Shown in pieces: positions 55,934 to 63,446 of a stretch of DNA of 64,000 bases. Each line of letters opens with the position of its first letter. Within the stretch, counting starts at the first letter, position 1. The DNA comes from Vallitalea sp. (GTDB lineage: Bacteria; Bacillota; Clostridia; Lachnospirales; Vallitaleaceae). The stretch lies in assembly GCA_025210515.1 (NCBI GenBank), contig JAOARM010000050.1, positions 62,001 through 126,000 of the forward strand, in the 5' to 3' direction. The notes below the pieces were generated by a model. The model worked only from the letters and a program-made list of their open reading frames with translations. It made no database searches and was not told the origin of the DNA. Position numbers and translations under genes: made by a program.

Positions 55934-56923
55934 ATGGAAAAATTTAATCATGTTTTTACTAAGCAAGGCGATAAAGGATATACAAAGTTATATAATGGTA
56001 CAAAAGTAGATAAAGATAATATTTTTATTGAAGCAAACGGACATCTTGACGAATTAACATCTTACATAGGATTAGTAAAAAGCAAATTAGAAGATAAAAA
56101 GCTGGTTCAGCAGATGGAAGCAATACAAAATCAACTAATTGTTGTTATGGGTGTTGTAGCAGGATTAGATAATAAAATTGATATACAATCAGAATTAGAT
56201 AAAATTGAATCATGGATAATAGAATACGAAAAGAAATATCCAAAGCAAACTAGTTTCGTACTACCAGGAAAATGTGAATTATCGGCTCATATAGATATAG
56301 CAAGAACGATTTGCCGTCGTGCTGAGAGAAATCTAGTAAAGTGTTTAAGAGAAAGCAATATAGACGATAGTCTTCCTAAATATATTAATAGATTATCCGA
56401 TTATTTTCATGTGGTAGCAAGATATATTGAGTTTGTACAAGTGATTGATGAAAAAGTAAAAGAGATTATATGGAGCGCTGATTGCAAAGTGATAAATAAC
56501 AAATTAAATGATATTAATCTAGAGCAAGCGAAAAAGATAATGGATGGCGTTCAACAAAAAGCCTCTGAAATGGGTATTAATGTAGTAATAGCTATAAGTA
56601 ACAAAGATGGAAATCCTATTGCAGTTCATGTAATGGATAATGCATATATTGCAAGTTATGATATAGCAGTAAACAAAGCATTTACTTCAGTAAGTTTGAA
56701 AATGACTACTGAGAAGCTAAGTGAATTAGCAAAACCAGATGGTTCATTATATGGAATACAGTTTACTAATAATGGACGAATAGTTATTTTCGGAGGAGGA
56801 ACTCCTCTTATCTATGAAGATAGCATAATTGGTGGTCTGGGAGTTAGTGGAGGAAGTGCTGAAGAAGATACATTATTAGCTAATTATGGAGCAGACCTAA
56901 TACGAAAGGAGTGGAACAGGTAG
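55934..56923 (+). CDS. pduO: ATP:cob(I)alamin adenosyltransferase with GlcG-like C-terminus
   Basis: Two-domain PduO, 329 residues. Residues 1-185 are the adenosyltransferase that makes adenosylcobalamin for the dehydratase (VFTKQGDKGYTKLYNGTKVD; LPGKCELSAHIDIARTICRR with the conserved RRAERNLV). Residues about 195-329 are a GlcG/DUF336 domain (LEQAKKIMDGVQQKASEMG; LYGIQFTNNGRIVIFGGGTP), known to bind heme or cobalamin in PduO homologues. Start after GGAAGGACCGATGCTAAT. The pduP start overlaps its stop (TAGTG). Confidence 0.93.
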   Translation: MEKFNHVFTKQGDKGYTKLYNGTKVDKDNIFIEANGHLDELTSYIGLVKSKLEDKKLVQQMEAIQNQLIVVMGVVAGLDNKIDIQSELDKIESWIIEYEKKYPKQTSFVLPGKCELSAHIDIARTICRRAERNLVKCLRESNIDDSLPKYINRLSDYFHVVARYIEFVQVIDEKVKEIIWSADCKVINNKLNDINLEQAKKIMDGVQQKASEMGINVVIAISNKDGNPIAVHVMDNAYIASYDIAVNKAFTSVSLKMTTEKLSELAKPDGSLYGIQFTNNGRIVIFGGGTPLIYEDSIIGGLGVSGGSAEEDTLLANYGADLIRKEWNR

Positions 56924-58320
56924 TGAATAATATTGATATTGAATCAATTGTAAAAAGTGTTATAATAAATATGCAAAGTGACAAAGTAAGTACTAATAAC
57001 ACTTTAAATGGTGTTTTCGATAAAATGGAAGATGCAATAGATGCTAGTATCGAAGCACAAAAAGTAGTTAGACAATTACCATTAGAGTTTAGAGAAAAAA
57101 TAATAGATAACATTAGAAAGAAAACAATCCAACATGCTGAAAAATTTGCAGAGCTTGGAGTAAAAGAAACAGGAATGGGACGTATAGGTGATAAAGTCCT
57201 AAAGCATAAATTAGTTGCAGAAAAAACACCAGGTACTGAAGATATTAAAACAGTAGCATGGTCAGGAGATAGAGGATTGACTCTAGTAGAGCAAGGACCT
57301 TTTGGTGTTATTGGAGCAATTACTCCATCAACTAATCCAAGTGAAACAGTTATCTGTAATACAATAGGAATGATTGCAGGTGGTAACACAGTTGTATTTA
57401 ATCCTCATCCAGGAGCAATAGGAGTATCTAATTACGCAGTTAATCTTGTTAATGAAGCTTCTGTAGAAGTAGGTGGACCTAATAATATAGCAGTATCTGT
57501 TGCAAAGCCAACTCTTGAAACTGCTGATATTATGTTTAAGCATAAAAACATTCAGTTATTAGTTGCAACAGGTGGTCCAGGAGTTGTTACAGCAGTATTA
57601 TCATCAGGTAGAAGAGCAATCGGAGCTGGAGCAGGTAATCCTCCTGTAGTTGTTGATGAAACAGCAGATATTAGAAAAGCTGCTTATGATATATATAACG
57701 GAGCTACATTTGACAATAACTTACCATGTATTGCAGAAAAAGAAGTTATTGTTGTAGCAGAAGTAGCTGATGAATTAATATATTATATGCAAGAAGCTGG
57801 AAGTTATATGATTACTGGTGATGAAATTGATAGATTAGCTAAGACAGTATTAGTTAATAAAAATGGAAAATTAGTAATTAATCGTGACTATGTAGGAAAA
57901 GATGCAAGTTATATATTAAGCGCTATAGGAATAAATGTAGATGATAATACAAGATGTATTATATTTGAAGCAGACGGAGATCATCCTTTAGTTGTAGAAG
58001 AACTTATGATGCCAATACTTGGAATAGTAAGAGTAGAAGATGTAGATAAAGCTATTGATCTTGCAGTAAGCCTTGAGCATGGCAATCGTCATTCAGCACA
58101 TATGCATTCTAAAAATGTAGATAATCTTACTAAGTATGGACAACGTATAGATACAGCAATATTTGTAAAAAATGCTCCATCTTATGCGGCATTAGGTTTT
58201 GGTGGAGAAGGTTATTGTACATTTACAATTGCTAGTAGAACAGGTGAAGGACTTACATCTGCAAGTTCATTCACTAAAAACAGAAGATGCGTTATGGCAG
58301 AAAGCTTATGCATTAGATAA
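56923..58320 (+). CDS. pduP: CoA-acylating propionaldehyde dehydrogenase
   Basis: Oxidises propionaldehyde to propionyl-CoA inside the compartment, with NAD+. The 465-residue protein has the catalytic cysteine in NNLPCIAEKEVI and the cofactor-binding blocks GPFGVIGAITPSTNPSETVI, VATGGPGVVTAVLSSGRRAI and GAGNPPVVVDETADIRKAAY. GTG 56911 is also in frame, but GTG 56923 overlaps the pduO stop and gives the typical N-terminal encapsulation helix NNIDIESIVKSVIINMQ and then a Ser/Asn linker. The same helix, nearly word for word, opens the alcohol dehydrogenase downstream. Confidence 0.95.
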   Translation: MNNIDIESIVKSVIINMQSDKVSTNNTLNGVFDKMEDAIDASIEAQKVVRQLPLEFREKIIDNIRKKTIQHAEKFAELGVKETGMGRIGDKVLKHKLVAEKTPGTEDIKTVAWSGDRGLTLVEQGPFGVIGAITPSTNPSETVICNTIGMIAGGNTVVFNPHPGAIGVSNYAVNLVNEASVEVGGPNNIAVSVAKPTLETADIMFKHKNIQLLVATGGPGVVTAVLSSGRRAIGAGAGNPPVVVDETADIRKAAYDIYNGATFDNNLPCIAEKEVIVVAEVADELIYYMQEAGSYMITGDEIDRLAKTVLVNKNGKLVINRDYVGKDASYILSAIGINVDDNTRCIIFEADGDHPLVVEELMMPILGIVRVEDVDKAIDLAVSLEHGNRHSAHMHSKNVDNLTKYGQRIDTAIFVKNAPSYAALGFGGEGYCTFTIASRTGEGLTSASSFTKNRRCVMAESLCIR

Positions 58321-58336
58321 TAAAGGAGATGAGCTA

Positions 58337-59539
58337 ATGGAACTTAATAATATTGATATTGAATCAATTGTTAAACAAGTTATGAATCAAGTTTCAAGTG
58401 ATAGTATAGAAACTAATACTGTACAAAACAAAGTTGTACCTAATACTGCAAGAGTAGCAATGCTTACAGATATTAAAAAAATAGAAGTAAAAGAATATGA
58501 AATTCCAAGCATTAATGATGACGAAATGTTAATCAAAGTAGAAGGCTGTGGAATATGTGGTACAGATGTACACGAATACAAAGGCGATCCATTCTCACTT
58601 ATTCCTGTTGTGTTAGGACATGAAGGAACAGGAGAGATTGTCAAAATAGGTAAGAACATCAATAATGATACTATAGGAAATAACATTACAATTGGAGATA
58701 AAATTGTTACAAGTACAATTCCTTGTGGAGTATGTGATAGTTGTTTAACTATGTCTGATAAAGATAATCTATGTGAAAGCTCTGGAATATATGGTCTTAT
58801 ACCAGATGACAATAAGAAATTCAACGGATGGTTTGGAGACTATTTAATAATAAGAAAAGGTTCTACTTTCTTTAAAGTAAATGATATGGACTTAAAAACT
58901 AGATTATTGATTGAACCAGCTGCTGTTGCAGTTCATGCAGTAGAGAGAGCTAAGTCAACAGGATTATTATCATTCAATAGTACAGTTCTTATTCAAGGAT
59001 GTGGACCAATTGGATTATTAGTACTAGCTGTTGCTAGAACTATGGGAATTGAGAACATAATAGCAGTAGATGGTGATGTTAACCGTCTTGAAATGGCTAA
59101 GAGATTAGGAGCTAAACATACTATTAACTTTAGAAATTATAAAGATAATGAACAAGTAGTCCTAAGAGTAAAAGAAATTACAAAACGTGGAGCAGATTTT
59201 GCTTTCCAATGTACAGGAGTTCCTCAAGCAGCAGCAAATATATGGAAGTTTGTTAAGCGTGGTGGAGGATTATGTGAAGTAGGATTTTTCGTTGATAATG
59301 GAAATTGTTCCATTAATCCTCATTTTGATATTTGTAATAAAGAAATCACATTAGTAGGTTCTTGGGTATACAAAGTATCAGATTATCCAATAACACTTGA
59401 CTTCTTAAGAAGAGCTAAAGGAATTAATTTACCAATTGAAGATCTTATTACTCATGAGTATCCATTAGATAAATTAAATGAAGCTATGGAAACTAATATG
59501 AAACAATCAGGTATTAAGATTGCTTATGTAAATAACTAA
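58337..59539 (+). CDS. Zinc-type alcohol dehydrogenase with encapsulation peptide
   Basis: A 400-residue medium-chain (MDR) dehydrogenase that likely reduces propionaldehyde (and perhaps lactaldehyde) while regenerating NAD+ inside the shell. Residues 1-22 form an encapsulation helix, NNIDIESIVKQVMNQ, then a linker of about 20 residues. Catalytic zinc ligands are Cys74 and His95/Glu96 (CGICGTDVHE; LGHEGTGE); structural zinc cysteines lie in CGVCDSCLTMSDKDNLC; the Rossmann motif is GCGPIGLLVLAVARTMG. Enteric pdu loci use the iron-type PduQ in this place, so this is a non-homologous substitution. The frame opens at 58199, but AAAGGAG before ATG 58337 fixes the start. Confidence 0.88.
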   Translation: MELNNIDIESIVKQVMNQVSSDSIETNTVQNKVVPNTARVAMLTDIKKIEVKEYEIPSINDDEMLIKVEGCGICGTDVHEYKGDPFSLIPVVLGHEGTGEIVKIGKNINNDTIGNNITIGDKIVTSTIPCGVCDSCLTMSDKDNLCESSGIYGLIPDDNKKFNGWFGDYLIIRKGSTFFKVNDMDLKTRLLIEPAAVAVHAVERAKSTGLLSFNSTVLIQGCGPIGLLVLAVARTMGIENIIAVDGDVNRLEMAKRLGAKHTINFRNYKDNEQVVLRVKEITKRGADFAFQCTGVPQAAANIWKFVKRGGGLCEVGFFVDNGNCSINPHFDICNKEITLVGSWVYKVSDYPITLDFLRRAKGINLPIEDLITHEYPLDKLNEAMETNMKQSGIKIAYVNN

Positions 59540-59582
59540 TATACATATTATATAAAACTAAAACTAAGAAGGATGTTGTAAT

Positions 59583-59894
59583 ATGAATCAGGCAGTTGGA
59601 CTTTTAGAGGTGTTTGGATTAGTTGCAGGTTTTGTTGCCGCTGATGCGGCATGTAAAGCAGGTAATGTGTATATTGAATCTTTTGATAAAAATAAACCTT
59701 TAAATGCAGATAAATTACCTGTTCCGTTGTTAGTTTGTTTGAAAATACGCGGTAATATAGAGGACGTAAGAGCTGCTATGGAAGCGGCTGAAAGAGCGGC
59801 TAATAACCTTACTGGTGTATATACAAAACATATAATTGCAAGACCAACGGAAGAAACTGAAAAGATGTTAGGGCTTAATTGCCTTAATGGATAA
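59583..59894 (+). CDS. BMC-H shell protein with loop insertion
   Basis: A 103-residue single-BMC-domain shell protein that forms hexameric tiles. It shows QAVGLLEVFGLVAGFVAADA at the N-terminus and a C-terminal HIIARPTEETEKMLG. Between the second and third strands an extra segment of roughly ten residues (FDKNKPLNADKLPVPLLV) is inserted compared with PduA/PduJ, and cysteines occur at AACKAG and LVCLK. Such inserts occur in hexamers that sit at special positions in the shell or carry altered pores. Start after AAGGATGTTGTAAT. First of four BMC-H genes in a row. Confidence 0.9.
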   Translation: MNQAVGLLEVFGLVAGFVAADAACKAGNVYIESFDKNKPLNADKLPVPLLVCLKIRGNIEDVRAAMEAAERAANNLTGVYTKHIIARPTEETEKMLGLNCLNG

Positions 59895-59953
59895 ATTAAG
59901 TTAAAATAAATTTATAATAAAATAATATGGAAAATTATAAGGAGGAATAAATT

Positions 59954-60229
59954 ATGCAAGAAGCATTAGGTATGGTAGAAACAAGAGGATTAGTAGCAGC
60001 AATAGAGGCAGCAGACGCAATGGTAAAGGCAGCAGATGTAGCGTTAATAGGTACAGAAAAAATTGGTTCAGGACTTGTTAGTGTTATGGTAAGAGGTGAC
60101 GTAGGAGCAGTTAAAGCTGCAACAGAAGTTGGTTCAGAAGCAGCTTCAAGACTTGGTGAATTAGTAGCAGTTCATGTAATACCAAGACCTCATGGTGATA
60201 TTGATAAGATTTTACCAGGAATCAAGTAA
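59954..60229 (+). CDS. pduJ: BMC-H shell protein, PduA/PduJ type
   Basis: A 91-residue hexamer-forming shell protein of the canonical kind: [20 protein letters not shown], then [20 protein letters not shown], and [18 protein letters not shown]. The pore residue region KIGSG is as in PduA, which lets propanediol through. It differs from the BMC domain encoded at 61079 by only about seven residues over 90, so the two arose by recent duplication. Start after AAGGAGGAATAAATT. A perfect 12-bp hairpin (60296-60331) follows in the intergenic gap. Confidence 0.93.
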   Translation: MQEALGMVETRGLVAAIEAADAMVKAADVALIGTEKIGSGLVSVMVRGDVGAVKAATEVGSEAASRLGELVAVHVIPRPHGDIDKILPGIK

Positions 60230-60295
60230 TAAGTAATACTGTATAATTATTCAAAAACAGGTCAATATATTGAACGTATAATACTAAGCATTATA

Positions 60296-60331
60296 GGTTA
60301 ATCCACATGATATACTTATTGTGGATTAACC
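60296..60331 (+). other. Intercistronic hairpin in the BMC operon
   Basis: GGTTAATCCACA (60296-60307) pairs perfectly with TGTGGATTAACC (60320-60331), loop of 12 bases, no T run. It is flanked by two AT palindromes (TCAATATATTGA near 60262 and TTTCAATATATTTGAAA at 60337-60353). More likely a mRNA processing or stability element than a full terminator. Confidence 0.6.
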
Positions 60332-60364
60332 AAGATTTCAATATATTTGAAAGGAAGAAGCATA

Positions 60365-60652
60365 ATGAAAGCTTTAGGATTAGTTGAAATATCAGGATTA
60401 GTACCTGCAATTAATGCGTTAGATGGTATGTTAAAAACAGCAGATGTTGAATTTGTAACTTGGGAAAAGAAGCTTGGTGGAAGACTTGTAACCATTATTA
60501 TTACAGGAAGTGTTTCATCTGTAAAAGAAGCTGTTCATTATGTTACAGATATGAGAGATATTAAACTAGTAGCTCATGCAGTAATACCAAGTCCTCATTC
60601 AGAATTAGAAAAATTAATTGAGGTAAGCACTAAAAAATATGATTATTTATAG
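60365..60652 (+). CDS. BMC-H shell protein, divergent
   Basis: A 95-residue single BMC domain: KALGLVEISGLVPAINALDG at the N-terminus, KKLGGRLVTIIITGSVSSVK in the middle and AVIPSPHSELEKLIEVSTKK at the C-terminus. It is only distantly similar to the PduA-type hexamers beside it: the pore region LGG replaces IGSG, suggesting a different pore. A TTG 60347 is in frame, but AAGGAAG lies before ATG 60365. It may match the role of PduK or PduU, but no C-terminal Fe-S domain is present, so no symbol is given. Confidence 0.88.
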   Translation: MKALGLVEISGLVPAINALDGMLKTADVEFVTWEKKLGGRLVTIIITGSVSSVKEAVHYVTDMRDIKLVAHAVIPSPHSELEKLIEVSTKKYDYL

Positions 60653-60709
60653 ATAATTATTCGCTTACAGGAATAATAAATATAGTCGTAAGATTGGTGG
60701 TGTTAAAGA

Positions 60710-61351
60710 GTGCCAGAAGTTTTAGAAAAAGAACAAGTTATTGTAGTAGAAGATACTACTAATGAAAAAAAGAATAGTAAAGCAAAAAATAATAAAACAA
60801 AGAAAAATAAATCAGTAGCAAAAAAGAAGTCAGCCAAACAAGAGGTTGTAGAAGAAATTAAAGAGCAAGTCGAACCAGTTAAAGAAGAAGAAAAGAAAGA
60901 ACAAGCTACACCAGATAAGAAAGAAGATAAGCCAAATAAAGTAGATAAAGAAGAAAAACCAAAGACAGATAACAAAACAAATAATAAAAAAGCTAAAACT
61001 AGTAAAAAGAAAAGTGAAGCTAAAGACACTGGTAATGTGAAAGAAAAACAAATAATTAATCATAAGGAGGATTTTAAAATGGAAGCATTAGGTATGGTAG
61101 AAACTAGAGGATTAGTAGCAGCAATAGAGGCAGCAGATGCAATGGTGAAAGCTGCAAATGTAACTTTAATAGGTACAGAAAAAATAGGTTCAGGTCTTGT
61201 TAGTGTAATGGTAAGAGGAGATGTAGGAGCAGTTAAAGCGGCTACAGAAACAGGTTCTCAAGCAGCATCAAGACTTGGAGAGTTAGTAGCTGTACATGTA
61301 ATACCAAGACCACACGGTGATGTAAGTAAAATATTACCAGAAATTAAGTAA
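60710..61351 (+). CDS. BMC-H shell protein with 123-residue charged extension (dual start)
   Basis: A 213-residue frame starting at GTG 60710 after GGTGGTG. Residues 1-123 are extremely rich in Lys, Glu, Asp, Asn and Thr, without hydrophobic core ([40 protein letters not shown]), and so predicted disordered. Residues 124-213 are a complete PduA-type hexamer domain ([20 protein letters not shown]), about 92% identical to the 59954 gene. A strong internal ribosome binding site, AAGGAGG (61064-61070), sits 8 bases before the in-frame ATG 61079, so a 90-residue canonical form should be made as well, as for PduB/PduB'. The extension may link shell and cargo (inference). Confidence 0.85.
   Translation: MPEVLEKEQVIVVEDTTNEKKNSKAKNNKTKKNKSVAKKKSAKQEVVEEIKEQVEPVKEEEKKEQATPDKKEDKPNKVDKEEKPKTDNKTNNKKAKTSKKKSEAKDTGNVKEKQIINHKEDFKMEALGMVETRGLVAAIEAADAMVKAANVTLIGTEKIGSGLVSVMVRGDVGAVKAATETGSQAASRLGELVAVHVIPRPHGDVSKILPEIK
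61064..61081 (+). promoter_or_regulatory. Internal ribosome binding site and start codon
   Basis: AAGGAGG at 61064-61070, 8-base spacer, ATG 61079-61081, all within the open 60710 frame where it encodes HKEDFKM. This is stronger than the outer start site (GGTGGTG, GTG) and would favour the short form. Confidence 0.8.
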
Positions 61352-61412
61352 TCAACTAATTATACATTTAGTTACCATTTGTTTTCGCGAGAATGAAAGG
61401 AATTGATACATA

Positions 61413-62054
61413 ATGAATCAGTTAGAATTAGTTGATTTAATATCTAAAAAAGTTTTACAAGAAGTTAGACAGCCAAAAGGCGGTATTCCAGTAGGAGTAT
61501 CTGCAAGACATCTTCATCTAAGTAAAGAAGACGTTGAAAAGTTATTTGGAGTAGGCTATGAACTTACACCTATAAAAGAGTTAATGGGTGGACAGTATGC
61601 AGCTAAAGAAACAGTTACTATTGTTGGAACAAAACTTAGACCAATTGAAAATGTAAGAGTTCTTGGTCCAACACGTTCAAAAACTCAAGTTGAAGTTGCT
61701 AAAACTGACGCTATAAGACTTGGTCTTAATCCACCAGTTAAACCTTCTGGTGAACTAGAAGGTTCGGCTCCAATAACTATAGTTGGTCCAAAAGGTGCAA
61801 TTACTCTTGAAAATGCATGTATTATTGCTATGAGACACATACATATGTCTCCTCAAGATGCAATAGAATATGGAGTGAAAGATAAAGAGATTGTAGATGT
61901 TGAAGTTTCTTCAGATAGAGGAGGAGTGTTCACTAACGTATTAGTTAGAGTTCATGATACCTATACTCTAGAGATGCATATTGATACTGATGAGGCGAAT
62001 GCTCTTAGTGTAAAATGTAATGATAGTGTAAAAATATTAAAGGTATATAAATAA
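61413..62054 (+). CDS. pduL: Phosphate propanoyltransferase
   Basis: Transfers the propionyl group from CoA to phosphate, regenerating CoA inside the shell. The 213-residue protein has the two zinc-binding histidine motifs of PduL, SARHLHLSKEDVEKLFG and AMRHIHMSPQDAIEYGVKDK, and the block GGVFTNVLVRVHDTYTLEMH. The first 17 residues, NQLELVDLISKKVLQEV, form an amphipathic helix and match the N-terminal encapsulation peptides of shell-borne PduL enzymes. Start after AAAGGAATTGATACATA. A strong hairpin follows the stop. Confidence 0.95.
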   Translation: MNQLELVDLISKKVLQEVRQPKGGIPVGVSARHLHLSKEDVEKLFGVGYELTPIKELMGGQYAAKETVTIVGTKLRPIENVRVLGPTRSKTQVEVAKTDAIRLGLNPPVKPSGELEGSAPITIVGPKGAITLENACIIAMRHIHMSPQDAIEYGVKDKEIVDVEVSSDRGGVFTNVLVRVHDTYTLEMHIDTDEANALSVKCNDSVKILKVYK

Positions 62055-62065
62055 ATTATTACTGG

Positions 62066-62115
62066 GGCTGTTGTATAGTACAATTTTAATATGAGATTTG
62101 TATTATGCCACAGCC
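62066..62115 (+). other. Intercistronic hairpin after pduL
   Basis: GGCTGTTGTATAGTACAA (62066-62083) pairs with TTGTATTATGCCACAGCC (62098-62115) over 18 positions with one mismatch and two G-U pairs, loop of 14 bases, no T run. It may partly attenuate or stabilise the transcript between pduL and pduN. Confidence 0.6.
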
Positions 62116-62179
62116 ACTTATAAGTTATATGTGCCAATTGATGGCATAAATACATATAGGTATAGGTAGGTGGAAATAA

Positions 62180-62446
62180 ATGATAGTTGGTAAAGTAATA
62201 GGAACTTTAGTGGCTACGAGAAAACTAGATAATTTAGTTGGTAGTAAGTTTCTTATAATAGAAAGTGCTGCTAAGATGGGGACAGAAAATAGAATAGTTG
62301 CAGTTGATCAAGTTGGAGCTGGAATTGGAGATGTTGTATTAGTAACATTAGGTAGTGCTGCTAGAATTGGTAGTAGAGTACAAGAATCATCCGTTGACGC
62401 AGCTGTTGTTGGAATTGTAGATGATGAGAATAATATTGAATTTTAA
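62180..62446 (+). CDS. pduN: BMC-P vertex protein (EutN/CcmL family)
   Basis: An 88-residue pentamer-forming shell protein that caps the vertices. Its EutN/CcmL pattern is clear: MIVGKVIGTLVATRKLDNLV, GSKFLIIE, VAVDQVGAGIGDVVLVTLGSAAR and VDAAVVGIVD. Pentamers are essential for closing a compartment. Start after AGGTAGGTGGAAATAA, and the trimer gene follows after 26 bases. Confidence 0.95.
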   Translation: MIVGKVIGTLVATRKLDNLVGSKFLIIESAAKMGTENRIVAVDQVGAGIGDVVLVTLGSAARIGSRVQESSVDAAVVGIVDDENNIEF

Positions 62447-62472
62447 CTCATATTAAGAACGAGGTGATTAAG

Positions 62473-63018
62473 TTGGAATATGCACTTGGAATGGTTGAAT
62501 TTAAAAATATTGCCATGGGTATTACAATAACAGATTTAATGGTAAAATCAGCAGGGGTTAAGATAGTTAAGTCTTTAATAACATGTCCAGGAAAATATAT
62601 GGTTATTATTAGAGGAAAACTAAGCTCTATTAATGCGGCTATAGAAAAAAGTTTTGAATATGAAGAGATAATTGCTGACCATTTTATACTAGGAAATCCT
62701 CATGAGAGTATTTTTAAAGCATTTGAAGGAAGTTATGAATTAAATAAAGATGAAGCATTAGGTATTATTGAAACATCAAACGTACCATGTTTAATAGAAG
62801 CGGCAGATACAATTGTAAAAACAGCAAGATGTAGTATTCTAAAAATAAAGATGGCAAGAGAACTTGGAGGAAAAGCATTAGTATTATTTTCAGGTGAAAT
62901 TGCAGCAGTTAATGCATCATCTAAGGCTGCTATTAAATATATATCAGAAAAAGACAAATTAATTAGTCATTCAATAATAGCTAGCCCAGATCCTATGGTT
63001 TGGGAAAGTGTTATATAA
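62473..63018 (+). CDS. pduT: BMC-T trimer shell protein, PduT type
   Basis: A 181-residue tandem-BMC-domain protein (EYALGMVEFKNIAMGITITD and DEALGIIETSNVPCLIEAAD start the two repeats). In the first repeat KSLITCPGKY places Cys38, the residue that holds a [4Fe-4S] cluster in the central pore of PduT trimers. GTG 62464 is in frame, but GAGGTG at 62461-62466 is itself the ribosome binding site, so TTG 62473 is the start; this also puts the cysteine exactly at position 38. It is the only tandem-domain shell protein of the locus and its last gene. Confidence 0.9.
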   Translation: MEYALGMVEFKNIAMGITITDLMVKSAGVKIVKSLITCPGKYMVIIRGKLSSINAAIEKSFEYEEIIADHFILGNPHESIFKAFEGSYELNKDEALGIIETSNVPCLIEAADTIVKTARCSILKIKMARELGGKALVLFSGEIAAVNASSKAAIKYISEKDKLISHSIIASPDPMVWESVI

Positions 63019-63047
63019 TAATATAAATGAAAATTTATGAAAGTTTC

Positions 63048-63446
63048 TTACTTGAATTTATCTTTTGTAAGAATTAGAAATCCTATACTTATAAGAGTTA
63101 TAGGCCATATCAAATCAAAATCAAACCAATTAAATAATTTTTCTAATATAGAAATGACACCTATAACTACAAGAAATATTCCAATAATAATTCTTGTAGT
63201 TTTTGAGTTATAGCTTGATGAATAATTAGTATTATCATATATATATTCATTAGAATTAGATATAGGAGATACAGGTATTATAATTGTACATATTATATAT
63301 GCAAGTATCCCAAAACCCCATTGAAATAATGCTATTACAAATAAAATTCTAATAATTGTTGGATCTATGCCTAGATACTCAGCAAAGCCACCACAAACAC
63401 CAGAAATCATTTGATTGTCTCTAGAACGATAAAGTCTTTTATTCAT
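63048..63446 (-). CDS. PspC-domain membrane protein
   Basis: A 132-residue protein with an N-terminal PspC domain (RLYRSRDNQMISGVCGGFAE; YLGIDPTIIRILFVIALFQWG), one hydrophobic segment within it, and two further segments at about 86-102 and 110-126 (IIIGIFLVVIGVISILEKL; FDLIWPITLISIGFLILT) like the membrane part of LiaF/DUF5668 proteins. PspC proteins belong to envelope-stress responses. The start follows AAAGGATTTGATATA. It is convergent with the BMC operon and marks its end; a 262-base AT-rich gap precedes the next gene. Confidence 0.88.
   Translation of the reverse strand: MNKRLYRSRDNQMISGVCGGFAEYLGIDPTIIRILFVIALFQWGFGILAYIICTIIIPVSPISNSNEYIYDNTNYSSSYNSKTTRIIIGIFLVVIGVISILEKLFNWFDFDLIWPITLISIGFLILTKDKFK

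Noticed and set aside
60830-61063. Minus-strand frames opposite the lysine/glutamate-rich extension
   Set aside because: Phe/Leu/Ser-rich antisense of AAA/GAA codons, a standard artefact.
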